Origin: an uncultured Flavobacteriaceae bacterium | GTDB lineage: Bacteria > Bacteroidota > Bacteroidia > Flavobacteriales > Flavobacteriaceae | DNA length: 64,000 nt | Assembly (NCBI GenBank): GCA_947502635.1 | Contig: CANNAN010000004.1 | Span: 420,620-484,619, forward strand | Direction: 5' to 3' | Part shown: piece after piece, positions 26,259-35,305 of the stretch | Position numbering within the stretch: the stretch's first letter is position 1 | Layout of the letters: each line of letters opens with the position of its first letter | Made by a program: the position numbers and the translations under genes | The notes under the pieces: model-generated | What the model was told of the DNA's origin: nothing | Database searches by the model: none | The model's input: the letters and a program-made list of their open reading frames with translations, nothing else

Positions 26259-27269
26259 ATGAAAAAAATACTTTTTTTAGCACTTGCAATAGCTACAGTT
26301 GCTTGTGAAAATGCTCCCAAAGATTATGCAACTTTATCTGGTAAAATCACCAATAAGAATAGTGATTCTTTAGTAGTTAGAACACAATCATATTCAAAAA
26401 CCATTAAAATTAATGAAGATGGTACTTTTAAAGACACCTTAAAAGTAGAATCTGGTGTTTATAATCTTTCCGACGGTAAAGAATTTACTTATATGTTTCT
26501 TAAAAACGGAATTGATATTAATTTAACCCTAGATGCAAAAGAATTTGAAAAAACTATCAAGTATAAAGGTACTGGTGCAGAAACAAGTAATTATATTGCA
26601 CAAAAATCTTTATTACAAAAAAATCTATTCACGCCAGATTTATTAGATTTGGAAGAAGAAGCATTTAAAGCTAAAGTTACTGAAATAGAAAATAAATTAA
26701 GTGAGCTTATAGAAAACAACAAAGATATTGACTCGACAATTTATGCAAGTGAAAAATCTGGTTTAGAGAAACTTAATGAAAATCTTCTAGCAGCTTATAA
26801 TCAGAAAAAAAGCAAAACTGCTAAAACCTCCGATTTCGTAGGCAAGCCTTCTCCAGAGTTTGTTAATTATGAAAATCATAAAGGAGGAACAACATCATTA
26901 TCAGACTTAAAAGGAAAGTATGTATATATTGATGTATGGGCTACCTGGTGCGGTCCTTGTAAAAAAGAGATTCCTTCTCTTAAAAAAGTTGAAAAACAAT
27001 ACCACGGGAAAAATATTGAGTTTGTTAGTATTTCAATAGATGATGAAGGATTGCATGATGCTTGGAGAAAAATGGTTACTGATAAAGAACTGGGAGGTAT
27101 ACAGTTATTAGCAGATAATAATTTTAAATCGAAATTTGTTCAAGATTATAAAATTCGGGGAATTCCTCGTTTTATTCTTATAGACCCAGATGGTAATGTT
27201 GTTGATGCAAATGCACCAAGACCGTCCAGTCCAAAACTAATAGAATTATTTACGTCTTTAAATATTTAA
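26259..27269 (+). CDS. TlpA-like thiol-disulfide lipoprotein with DUF4369
   Basis: 336-aa lipoprotein, lipobox ATVAC with Cys16. Residues about 25-110 resemble DUF4369, a beta domain common in Bacteroidota thioredoxin-like lipoproteins; a charged helical linker follows; residues about 192-336 form a TlpA/AhpC-type thioredoxin domain with WATWCGPCK (C231, C234). The redox pair implies a role in reducing or isomerising disulfides in the envelope, for example in cytochrome maturation or oxidative stress. It is monocistronic, with its own promoter box and terminator. Confidence 0.92.
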   Translation: MKKILFLALAIATVACENAPKDYATLSGKITNKNSDSLVVRTQSYSKTIKINEDGTFKDTLKVESGVYNLSDGKEFTYMFLKNGIDINLTLDAKEFEKTIKYKGTGAETSNYIAQKSLLQKNLFTPDLLDLEEEAFKAKVTEIENKLSELIENNKDIDSTIYASEKSGLEKLNENLLAAYNQKKSKTAKTSDFVGKPSPEFVNYENHKGGTTSLSDLKGKYVYIDVWATWCGPCKKEIPSLKKVEKQYHGKNIEFVSISIDDEGLHDAWRKMVTDKELGGIQLLADNNFKSKFVQDYKIRGIPRFILIDPDGNVVDANAPRPSSPKLIELFTSLNI

Positions 27270-27290
27270 AGCCTACAATCACATAAACCA

Positions 27291-27324
27291 AAAGCCTATG
27301 ATATTTGTTTCATAGGCTTTTTTT
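27291..27324 (+). terminator. Rho-independent terminator after the TlpA-like gene
   Basis: An 11-bp perfect inverted repeat (27291-27301 with 27310-27320), eight-base loop, followed by a T run to 27324. Confidence 0.88.
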
Positions 27325-27406
27325 GTAAATAGAATTAACACAAGTCTTTACTCGCAATAACATATAAAATTAGTAAAGGCATCTTCAAAATTTTTCATGA
27401 TACTTA

Positions 27407-28411
27407 TTACCAATCATCAGTGCAATAAATTGCAGAGTTAGTCAGCGCAGTTTCAAGTTCTTCATTAGATTTTATTATAACATCACTTCCGTTCAATGTA
27501 ACTAAAGTTATGGGATAGTTAATTGTTAGGTCTTCAACTTGATCAAAGAAACTGGGATTTAATTCACTATCATTTTTCATAGTAATAGGTACTATTTCTT
27601 TTGTTTGAAGATTAATTTTATTTATTATAAACGGATATTTGAAATTAATGCAGTCATCAGTATCTCTATCAAGAACACAATCTTCAAAATAATTAATCAT
27701 TTGAGCCCTCCCTATAGCTACATATTCGGTTTTATTCGGTGATACATAGTCAAGAAAACTAATTCTAAGCTGCTCTATAGTATATTCTGAGTTATTCACT
27801 GCATTGTATAATACTAAGGCCTCACTAACTGCTGTAAGCCCCGCTCTAAATGGTATGGCACTATTCGTTATAGAACTATCATCAACGCCATCTACAAAAT
27901 ATATTGCTTTTCCTAAACAATTATAATTAATTTCAGAAACCGATATTGTTTCTTTATCTTTATGAATAAATTTTATCTCTCCTTTAAAACTACAATCATC
28001 AAAATAGTTAATAAAATCCTCTTTATCCACCAATATTCCGGGGCCTCCATTAAAATCAATTATATAATGTAAAATGTAATCGTCATCAGTAAATTGGATT
28101 CCTGTTTGATTATAAGCAGCATTTTTATTGGATTCATAAAAATCAGACCATTCTGATATTTTTATGGTAAACGCACCATAATAATCTCCCTGCTTATTTA
28201 AAAAACCACCAACAACTGTCATATCACCACAATTAAAATTAATTAGGTTATAATCATTTACCGATGCAGTAGTTGCAATTATTTTGTCTATTAAACTTGG
28301 TGAAATCTTTTCTTCTGATGTTGTTTGAATGGTATCTTCACCAGATGAGCATGATTCCAAGATTCCTAAAAGGAATATTGCTATAAGTAGTACTTTAAAA
28401 AAATGTTTCAT
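27407..28411 (-). CDS. Lipoprotein linked to a TonB receptor
   Basis: 334-aa lipoprotein, lipobox ILESC with Cys21. Three segments end similarly in a Cys after an acidic helix: DKEDFINYFDDC, GRAQMINYFEDC and SNEELETALTNSAIYC, which suggests three related modules. The last contains YPITLVTLNGSDVIIKSNEEL, a pattern common in Bacteroidota surface lipoproteins. It follows the TonB receptor gene by 80 bases on the same strand and is likely part of the FecI/FecR-controlled set, perhaps a surface ligand-binding partner. I do not recognise a named family. Confidence 0.7.
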   Translation of the reverse strand: MKHFFKVLLIAIFLLGILESCSSGEDTIQTTSEEKISPSLIDKIIATTASVNDYNLINFNCGDMTVVGGFLNKQGDYYGAFTIKISEWSDFYESNKNAAYNQTGIQFTDDDYILHYIIDFNGGPGILVDKEDFINYFDDCSFKGEIKFIHKDKETISVSEINYNCLGKAIYFVDGVDDSSITNSAIPFRAGLTAVSEALVLYNAVNNSEYTIEQLRISFLDYVSPNKTEYVAIGRAQMINYFEDCVLDRDTDDCINFKYPFIINKINLQTKEIVPITMKNDSELNPSFFDQVEDLTINYPITLVTLNGSDVIIKSNEELETALTNSAIYCTDDW

Positions 28412-28491
28412 GTTTATGTGATTAGGGTTTATACAATGAAAACGATTGTAAATTAAAAAACCCTCTACGTTTTAAAAATTATTATATATTA

Positions 28492-31014
28492 TTAAAAATC
28501 AACACTTAACGACATATTTGGAGTGAATTTCAACCCATATTTGTCTAATATCTCTATGTCATTTTTGTCTTCTGTTAATGTATAGTAACGGTTAAGGATA
28601 TTCTTCTTATTACCTAAATTAATTAAACCCACTGTTAGTTTATAATCTATCTTTTTTGAGATATTAAAATCATAACTTACAGAAGCATCAAATCTTAAAT
28701 AATCTGACAATCGTTCTTTATTTGGTTCATTATAATTAATCACATTAAAGGCCCCTTTTATAATTGGAAATTCTTCATTTATTGAGGTAAAAGGCTTACC
28801 AGAACTATATTCCATTCCTAAAGAAAAATTAAACAAATTATATTTAATATTAACTCCAGAAATAAGGCTATGCCTCATATCATTGTTATTATAAAAACGC
28901 AAAGTATTATGTTTTTTATCCTTAAACTTGTATTTATTTATACTATAATTATAACTTATCCAAGTATTTAAATGATGGCTTTTATAGTTATAATGAAACG
29001 TATATCCCTTAACATCATACGAGCCAAAAAGGTTTCCAAACTGATTAAGATTCTGAAAACCTTGGTTATTAGTAGTAATACCTTCCACCATTTTAGTATA
29101 TATACTCGTATTGAGCATATGTTTGCCTTTTTTGAAACCAAAAGACAATTCTAACTGTTTACTTTTTTGTAAAGGTGCAATAATATTGTTTGCTAAAACC
29201 CATCTTCTTTTTTCTATACCTAGAAAATTATTTTCTAAATTAACAACCTGAGAGATGTTTTGTGTTTTTCTTTCACCTCTTAACTGAAAGTCTATTTCTG
29301 GAATGGGACTATATGTTAGATAAAATCGAGGCTCAAACTGAAATGATTTTAAAAATTCATAATAAACATTTCTTAAGTACAGCCCCGTTTTTACTTTATT
29401 TTGGTGATAATTAAGCGTTCCAAATACTCCATAAATATTACTTTGTTGCTTTGTCTGGCTTTGAAAAAACTGGTTAAAATCATTAACACTATTTACAACG
29501 GTTAAATGCTCTTGAGAGACCCCTGTTTGATATGTAATTCCTGAAACTTTAGCCCTTGAATTATATTTTAAAACCATTTCGTAATTTTTAACACTATTAC
29601 TTTGGAAACTTGAAATATCTTTGGACAACAAAAAATTACCTCCATGTAGGTTATATTTTGAATAATTAAGAAGCGTTTCAATTTGAGATTCATTAGAGAA
29701 TGTATGCTGCCAATTAACCCCTATAGCTGTATTTTCCTGTTTCAAACTGCTTTCTTTACTCGTATTTTGAGCATCGGTTTCTATATATGATAAATTATTT
29801 TCTAATAGCAATACATTAAATCCAATTCTATTAGATTCATTAATTTTCAATTTATATTGTAGCTGTGAATCATGGAAATCAAAAGTATTTCTTGAATCTA
29901 CAACACCTATATTTGACGCATTGAATGTCTTAATATTTGAAGATTGAAATGCCTTTTTAGCATAATTTATATATGTAGGTGAATCCCAAACATCTGTCAA
30001 CGATTTTCTTGTTGAAAGTAATAATTCCGATTTTTGGTTTATAGGCACTTTAACATAACCATCTGCACTTAAAAAATTAACACCTACTCCTCCTGCTATT
30101 TTTTTTGAAAATACACGGTCATGTTCCAAACTAATAACACTGCTTGTACTATTTCCATACTTTGCTGGTGTTGCATTATCATACAAGGTAATTGTAGAAA
30201 GTAAGTTTTCATTAAATGCAGAAATAAGTCCAAAAAAGTGACTGTTTTGATAAACTTTTATATCATTCCATACAAATAAATTTTGATCCTGAGTACTCCC
30301 TTTTACGATTAAATCTGAAATAGATTCACTATTACTAGTGACTTGAGGCAAGTTTTCCAAATTTTTAATAACATCATGAGATGTTAATCCTGCTAAAGCG
30401 CCCACCTCTTTAATTTTAATAAAAAAGGTGCCATCTTTTTTCTTATAAGTTCCAGTAGAAAAATAAGGATAAATAAACAGCGCTTCTAATCCTTGAATCT
30501 GTTTAGTTATATATATTCTATTCGTTTTTAATTTATTAATATCTATATTTTGCTTACCATAGCTAAGATGTGATATTAAAATTGCCTCTGGTATAACATC
30601 CTCAAAAACAACTTTCCCTTCTTCATTTGTAACCCAAGTTCTAGAGCGATTTAAGTCTGTTATTAACACATGTTCCAAAGGCATGTCATCCTCACTATCA
30701 TAAAAATATAGAATATCTTTTTTTAAAGGGCTAACCACAATTTTATTTGGAGCAACCATTGTAAAAGAAAGTATAAACTCTCTTTCTAAAGACTCCAAAT
30801 GTGCTTTTAAAGATGCTTTTTTATCAAAAAAACAATCTGTACATAATTTGTTTTTAAGTAATGAGGATTCATAATTAAAAGACACTTTATAGAAGTCTTC
30901 AATTCTTTTTAAATGTGCCTCAAGTAAAATAGTGTTTTTTTGAGCAAAGCAACATATAGAAAAAAGCAAAAATATAATCGATACTTTTGCTCTAGGCTTT
31001 TTTTTGAGAGTCAT
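28492..31014 (-). CDS. TonB-dependent outer-membrane receptor with STN domain
   Basis: 840-aa outer-membrane receptor. Signal peptide (VSIIFLLFSICCFAQ); STN-type N-terminal signalling domain (about 30-110), a carboxypeptidase-regulatory-like beta domain (about 110-165, VTNEEGKVVFEDV), a plug (about 180-300, DVIKNLENLPQVTSNSESISDLIVKG) and a beta-barrel ending in Phe. The STN domain fits the adjacent FecR/FecI-type pair, so ligand binding probably activates the sigma factor. The ligand is unknown: no SusD partner, siderophore or enzyme gene is next to it. Start and the FecR stop abut (TAG ATG). Confidence 0.9.
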   Translation of the reverse strand: MTLKKKPRAKVSIIFLLFSICCFAQKNTILLEAHLKRIEDFYKVSFNYESSLLKNKLCTDCFFDKKASLKAHLESLEREFILSFTMVAPNKIVVSPLKKDILYFYDSEDDMPLEHVLITDLNRSRTWVTNEEGKVVFEDVIPEAILISHLSYGKQNIDINKLKTNRIYITKQIQGLEALFIYPYFSTGTYKKKDGTFFIKIKEVGALAGLTSHDVIKNLENLPQVTSNSESISDLIVKGSTQDQNLFVWNDIKVYQNSHFFGLISAFNENLLSTITLYDNATPAKYGNSTSSVISLEHDRVFSKKIAGGVGVNFLSADGYVKVPINQKSELLLSTRKSLTDVWDSPTYINYAKKAFQSSNIKTFNASNIGVVDSRNTFDFHDSQLQYKLKINESNRIGFNVLLLENNLSYIETDAQNTSKESSLKQENTAIGVNWQHTFSNESQIETLLNYSKYNLHGGNFLLSKDISSFQSNSVKNYEMVLKYNSRAKVSGITYQTGVSQEHLTVVNSVNDFNQFFQSQTKQQSNIYGVFGTLNYHQNKVKTGLYLRNVYYEFLKSFQFEPRFYLTYSPIPEIDFQLRGERKTQNISQVVNLENNFLGIEKRRWVLANNIIAPLQKSKQLELSFGFKKGKHMLNTSIYTKMVEGITTNNQGFQNLNQFGNLFGSYDVKGYTFHYNYKSHHLNTWISYNYSINKYKFKDKKHNTLRFYNNNDMRHSLISGVNIKYNLFNFSLGMEYSSGKPFTSINEEFPIIKGAFNVINYNEPNKERLSDYLRFDASVSYDFNISKKIDYKLTVGLINLGNKKNILNRYYTLTEDKNDIEILDKYGLKFTPNMSLSVDF

Positions 31015-31941
31015 CTACTTTATATTCAAATAAATACTTTTACCTTTTTTAATATACTCTAAGTTTAATGATTGACAAAAAACGTCTAAAACGGTTTCTA
31101 ACGAATCGTCATAATGATAACTTCCTGTATATTTCAAGTTTTTATTTAAATTATTGTTCATAATAAATTTTATATCATATTGAATACCAATATCTATAAT
31201 AACATCATCTATTGGGGTGTTTTCGAAAACTGACATTTTTTCAATCCAATGCGGTTTTTTATTAGTTATAGCATTTTTTTGCATGGACTTATCCAATGTT
31301 TTGGAATTGAAACTATTGTTTGCTTTTAAAATAGTCTCTTTACCTTTGTACATAACAGATACTGTTCCTTCGTAACAATACACTTCAAAATAAGTATCTC
31401 GCTGTTTTACATTGAATTTAGTCCCTAAAACCGTCACGGTGCCTTGTGATGTTTTAACCGTAAATGTTTTCCCTTTTGCTACTTCAAAATAAGCCTCACC
31501 TTTTAAGTCTATAGCTCTTGATTTTTTCCATGATTTTTTATAAGCTATTTCTGATTTTGCGTTCAACCAAACCTTAGAAGCATCGGGAAGGGAAATTTGT
31601 GTAGACTCTCCTGCCAGTGTATGATACTCAAGATTATTATTTATATTAAACAAAACCACAGAAATAAGTACTAATATGGTGGCAGCTATAGATAAAGGCT
31701 TCCATTTTTTATATAATGGTATGACTTGTTTTTTATTGTTAGAAGGTTTTAAGCGAGCTGAATCTAACTTTTCTAGAATACGAGCTTCATTATAATCTAT
31801 AGCACTAACATTATCAAATAACTCAATAACCTCTTTATATTCAGAATAAGCATCAGAATTCTTAAAAGTTTCTTTTTCCTCTTCTGAAGAAAATTCAAAA
31901 TTTAAAAACTTCTTTATATTATTAGACTTGTTTTCTTCCAT
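31015..31941 (-). CDS. FecR-family anti-sigma/signal transducer
   Basis: 308-aa inner-membrane regulator: cytoplasmic N-terminal part (about 1-85), one transmembrane helix (about 87-105, IAATILVLISVVLFNI), then the FecR domain (TQISLPDASKVWLNAKSEI, GEAYFEVAKG, VLGTKFNVK) and the C-terminal DUF4974/STN-like part (FENTPIDDVIIDIG...YTGSYHYDD). It holds the partner sigma factor in check and transmits the receptor signal. Its gene abuts the receptor gene and follows the sigma gene by 48 bases. Confidence 0.93.
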   Translation of the reverse strand: MEENKSNNIKKFLNFEFSSEEEKETFKNSDAYSEYKEVIELFDNVSAIDYNEARILEKLDSARLKPSNNKKQVIPLYKKWKPLSIAATILVLISVVLFNINNNLEYHTLAGESTQISLPDASKVWLNAKSEIAYKKSWKKSRAIDLKGEAYFEVAKGKTFTVKTSQGTVTVLGTKFNVKQRDTYFEVYCYEGTVSVMYKGKETILKANNSFNSKTLDKSMQKNAITNKKPHWIEKMSVFENTPIDDVIIDIGIQYDIKFIMNNNLNKNLKYTGSYHYDDSLETVLDVFCQSLNLEYIKKGKSIYLNIK

Positions 31942-31989
31942 AACAATGGTAATTAAATAGGTAACGTTTCAAATTAAGAAAACCCGCTT

Positions 31990-32526
31990 CTAAAATCGCT
32001 TTTTATTAATTTGTAATTCTTTTTGGAGAAACTCCAAAGCATTAAAAATTCTTTTTTCTACAGATTTCACGGTTACTCCCATTATTTCTGCAATTTCTTT
32101 ATATTTTTTTTTATCTACTCTATTTAATAAAAAAGGAACCCTATAATTTTCTGGCATATTATCGAGAACACGATTTAGTTCTTGATGAAATTCTTTTTCT
32201 TCAAAAATATATTCTGGAGTTTGCTTCTCTATAGTACTAGAGGTATTTTTCTTATACTTTAAAGCGCGATTAGTGTTTCTAAAAGTATCTATTATTTTAT
32301 TCTTAGAAATTGTATATAAATAAGCTCTTACACTTTTTAAAGGTACTTTTTTGCAGTTCTGCCATAATGTTAAGAATGCATCTTGTATAATGTCTTCAGC
32401 TAATTGTTTGTCTCCATAATTGAACACTAAAAAGTTAAAAACTTCTTTAGAATGCTTCTTGAAAGCTATATTATAATTACGTTCTTCACAAATAGAACCT
32501 TCAGATGAATAATCATCACAATTCAT
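31990..32526 (-). CDS. ECF sigma factor of FecI type
   Basis: 178-aa sigma factor with region 2 (AEDIIQDAFLTLWQNC) and region 4 (KKYKEIAEIMGVTVKSVEKRIFNALEFL). It is the first gene of a sigma-FecR-receptor-lipoprotein unit on the minus strand, the normal order for Bacteroidota trans-envelope signalling. No clear promoter is visible upstream. Confidence 0.93.
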   Translation of the reverse strand: MNCDDYSSEGSICEERNYNIAFKKHSKEVFNFLVFNYGDKQLAEDIIQDAFLTLWQNCKKVPLKSVRAYLYTISKNKIIDTFRNTNRALKYKKNTSSTIEKQTPEYIFEEKEFHQELNRVLDNMPENYRVPFLLNRVDKKKYKEIAEIMGVTVKSVEKRIFNALEFLQKELQINKKRF

Positions 32527-32691
32527 TAATTTTAATATTTTTCAGGTTTCAAATAAATAGTATTTAGTATCAAACGTTTAAAATTGAAAAAACCCTCTTT
32601 TTAATACTTTTTTTTTATTTATATAACGTGATTTATAAAAAAATTCTAAATATTCACAAAAATTGATGAAACAATCTACTCAAAATTATCT

Positions 32692-34242
32692 TTACTCTTT
32701 TTCTTCTGCTTCTACTTCTGCAGGTGGTTCTGGTTGCTTAAATAAATCGATAAAAGCCTCGCCTAAATAGTCAATAATATGACTAGCAATTAAACTTTGA
32801 TAACCAAAATACTCAACAGCAATATCTGCCGATCTTCCATGTAAATACACTCCAAAAACAGTTGCTTCCATTGGTTTATATCCTTGCGAGATTAATCCAG
32901 TAATAATTCCAGTTAGTACATCACCACTACCTGCAGTAGATAAACCAGGATTCCCTGTAGTATTTACATATAGCTTATCATTAGATACCGTAATGGTATT
33001 TGCTCCTTTTATAACAACGATACATGTATACTTTTTAGAAAACGCTTTTACTTTTTTCAATTTATCAAAATCATCTTTCCAAGTACCAATTAAACGTTCT
33101 AACTCTTTAGGGTGTGGTGTTAAAATAGATTGTTCTGGGAGTAACTTCAACAAGGATTTCTTTTTTGAAAGTATATTAATACCATCGGCATCTATAACTA
33201 AAGGCACTTTATTATTCTTTAAAAAAGCTTCAAAAGCACTTATAGTTTTAGTATGCGTTCCCATGCCCATTCCAATACCTATAACAGTAGGTTCTATATT
33301 GAATTTTATATCTGTAATTATCTCCTCGTTTGTATCTGTTACAACCATAGTTTCAGGGAATGATGCTTGTAAAGGCACATAACCACATTTAGGAATATAT
33401 GTGGTAATTAGACCCGATCCAGCAGATAAGGCGGCTCTACTTGCCAATATTACTGCACCAATTTTCCCATAACTACCTCCTATTATAAGGCTATGACCAA
33501 ATTGTCCTTTATGCGAAAATTTTTCTCGTGGCATATATAATGGCAACACTTCGTGTTTCCCTATCAAATCAACCTCTGTATTGGTTTCAAACAAAAATTC
33601 TTGATCAAGGCCTATATCTAATACTTCCCATTGTATGGTGTGTTTAGCTGTATCTGGTAAAAAGAAAACTAGTTTAGGAGATGCAAAACTTAATGTATAG
33701 CCTGCCCAAACTACGGCATCTTCATCTTCTGGAACTTTATCTGTACTTAAACCTGAAGGAATATCAATGGCTAGTGTAAATGCTTTTGTACTCCTAAAAT
33801 GCATGAACAATGATTTTACCCAATCATCTACAGGCCTATTTAATCCAATGCCAAAAACAGCATCAACAATAATATCATCTTGATTAATTTCGGGAAAGTC
33901 CTCAGTACAATTTAAAAGTGTTGGCCAATCTTTAGTAACATTTTTAATGCGGTCGTAATTAATCAAAAAATCCTTTGATCGTTTATCACTGCAGTTAACA
34001 ACATAGGTTTTAACATGGTATCCATCTAGAATTAAATGTCTGGCAAGCACCAATCCATCTCCACCATTATTTCCAATACCACAAAAGATATGAATAGGAA
34101 CCTGAGCCCCTTGCATACGCATATGTATCCAATTAAAAATTTGCATACCTGCACGCTCCATCAAATCTGTTGAAGATATTTTTTGACGTTCGGCTGTTAA
34201 TTTATCACCTTGGTAAATTTGTTCTTTAGAAAATAGTTTCAT
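32692..34242 (-). CDS. nnr: Bifunctional NAD(P)H-hydrate epimerase/dehydratase
   Basis: 516-aa fusion repairing hydrated NAD(P)H. The N-terminal NnrE half (about 1-215) contains CGIGNNGGDGLVLAR and the DAVFGIGL segment; the C-terminal NnrD half (about 225-500) contains GSYGKIGAVILASRAALSAGSG and the catalytic NPGLSTAGSGDVLTG. Both activities are normally fused in Bacteroidota. It ends with an acidic tail (PPAEVEAEEKE). Gene symbol follows the standard name nnr/yjeF; the evidence for family membership is strong. Confidence 0.95.
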   Translation of the reverse strand: MKLFSKEQIYQGDKLTAERQKISSTDLMERAGMQIFNWIHMRMQGAQVPIHIFCGIGNNGGDGLVLARHLILDGYHVKTYVVNCSDKRSKDFLINYDRIKNVTKDWPTLLNCTEDFPEINQDDIIVDAVFGIGLNRPVDDWVKSLFMHFRSTKAFTLAIDIPSGLSTDKVPEDEDAVVWAGYTLSFASPKLVFFLPDTAKHTIQWEVLDIGLDQEFLFETNTEVDLIGKHEVLPLYMPREKFSHKGQFGHSLIIGGSYGKIGAVILASRAALSAGSGLITTYIPKCGYVPLQASFPETMVVTDTNEEIITDIKFNIEPTVIGIGMGMGTHTKTISAFEAFLKNNKVPLVIDADGINILSKKKSLLKLLPEQSILTPHPKELERLIGTWKDDFDKLKKVKAFSKKYTCIVVIKGANTITVSNDKLYVNTTGNPGLSTAGSGDVLTGIITGLISQGYKPMEATVFGVYLHGRSADIAVEYFGYQSLIASHIIDYLGEAFIDLFKQPEPPAEVEAEEKE

Positions 34243-34316
34243 AAATAAAAAAGGTATTCATGTTTGATGTAAAAAATATGTTTTTATGTAGAAAATAAAC
34301 TCCCAATTTAGGCAAT

Positions 34317-34351
34317 AAAAAAATCCTTAACTAAAATTTAGTTAAGGATTT
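34317..34351 (-). terminator. Rho-independent terminator of the small T9SS gene
   Basis: A perfect 13-bp inverted repeat (34321-34333 with 34339-34351), five-base loop, with a T run on the minus strand toward 34317. It closes the 34401-34751 gene. Confidence 0.9.
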
Positions 34352-34400
34352 GTGGATATTTTATTTAAATAACTGTAAATAAATAATATATAGATAGCTG

Positions 34401-34751
34401 TTATTCTTTAATAAACTTAACTATCCCGCGATTTTCTATTTTTAGAAGGTATAGGCCCTTACCTAAAAATTTAACATTTGTTTTATTATTATTTGTTACT
34501 ATTCCTTGGGCCACTTTTTTGCCTAGTACATTATAAATTGTATAATTTTTAGCAGCACTTAAACCAGAAAGACTAATATAACTATTTGTTGGATTTGGAT
34601 ATATTTTAATTTCTGTTTTTAAATCTACATCTTTATCAGACAATGTACTTGTGTCAATTGTACTTATATTAGTCACCTGGCCTTGCACCTGCATGACAGC
34701 GAAAAATAAAAGCATTACTAAGTATTTTATTGTAAGTAATTTTGTTTTCAT
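34401..34751 (-). CDS. Small protein consisting mainly of a T9SS type-A sorting domain
   Basis: The ATG at 34751 gives a signal peptide (YLVMLLFFAVMQVQGQ) and 116 aa; an upstream in-frame start adds nine residues without benefit. After a linker of about 25 residues, the remainder is a complete type IX C-terminal domain (IKIYPNPTNSYISLSGL, YTIYNVLGKKVAQG, LGKGLYLLKIENRG, KFIKE). There is no room for a normal cargo domain. Such naked sorting domains may be truncated relics or small secreted surface factors. Own terminator. Confidence 0.82.
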   Translation of the reverse strand: MKTKLLTIKYLVMLLFFAVMQVQGQVTNISTIDTSTLSDKDVDLKTEIKIYPNPTNSYISLSGLSAAKNYTIYNVLGKKVAQGIVTNNNKTNVKFLGKGLYLLKIENRGIVKFIKE

Positions 34752-35086
34752 TTCGTAGGTTTTTACAATTAAACTCATACTAATATAGTAAAAATTCCTA
34801 CAAAAACCTATTTAAACGTAATAAAACAACGTTTAATCGGTGTTTTATGTCTCCATAAAGTAAATTAAACACAGAAAAAGAATTCTAAGACTTGTAATGT
34901 GCTAGATTTAAATAAAAGCAGATGGCCTGCACAAAGTTAAAGGTATATTCTCTTTAAAAGGCTGGTTTTAATATTATCATTTTTTTAATTCAAAATCAAA
35001 TAAGTTGATTTTATTAAATGAAACTAACTTCTATGTAAGAATACTGCAAAAAAAATATTTTAGTTTTTTTATTAGGTTAAAAGTGA
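34752..35086. other. Gene-free stretch before the threonine operon
   Basis: 335 AT-rich bases between the T9SS gene and the thr promoter. I see no convincing coding frame, tRNA or paired structure here. Confidence 0.5.
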
Positions 35087-35094
35087 TACTTTTG
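35087..35094 (+). promoter_or_regulatory. -7 promoter box of the threonine operon
   Basis: TACTTTTG fits the -7 consensus and is 22 bases upstream of the leader-peptide ATG at 35116, so the transcript would begin near 35100. The -33 region is T-rich without an exact TTG. Confidence 0.6.
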
Positions 35095-35115
35095 AATCGT
35101 ATTATATAGAATATA

Positions 35116-35223
35116 ATGAATCATTTAAACCAAAATATAGATTTACGTTTTTCTTCTTTAACAGAAGGAATTACAGCTATTTTTGGAACAACTACTATTA
35201 TTACAACCCTTTGGGGTTACTAA
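35116..35223 (+). CDS. Threonine-operon leader peptide, 35 aa
   Basis: ATG at 35116 to TAA at 35221-35223. The product MNHLNQNIDLRFSSL... contains seven Thr and five Ile among 35 residues, concentrated in the stretch TAIFGTTTIITTLW shortly before the stop. This is the composition of attenuation leader peptides (compare the Thr/Ile-rich thrL of enterobacteria, which is not homologous). It lies 82 bases before thrA, with a hairpin between them, directly behind a promoter box. It probably senses charged tRNA-Thr and tRNA-Ile. Confidence 0.8.
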   Translation: MNHLNQNIDLRFSSLTEGITAIFGTTTIITTLWGY

Positions 35224-35244
35224 CTATATATTCTTCAGGCTATC

Positions 35245-35284
35245 GTTGTAATTTTTACTATTACAACACCAAAAATATTTTTTT
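35245..35284 (+). promoter_or_regulatory. Attenuator-like hairpin of the threonine operon
   Basis: An 8-bp perfect stem (gttgtaat 35245-35252 with attacaac 35260-35267), seven-base loop, followed 10 bases later by a run of seven T (35278-35284). The right arm recurs within the leader codons (35200-35207), and tttggggtt (35210-35218) can pair with aacaccaaa (35265-35273) with one mismatch, so mutually exclusive structures are possible. The direction of control (which fold is favoured by ribosome stalling) cannot be settled from the sequence. Confidence 0.62.
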
Positions 35285-35305
35285 CAATTATCAATTCATT
35301 AAAAA

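Noticed and set aside
34752..35086. Small gene in the gap before the thr promoter
   Set aside because: No frame with plausible composition or start region was found.
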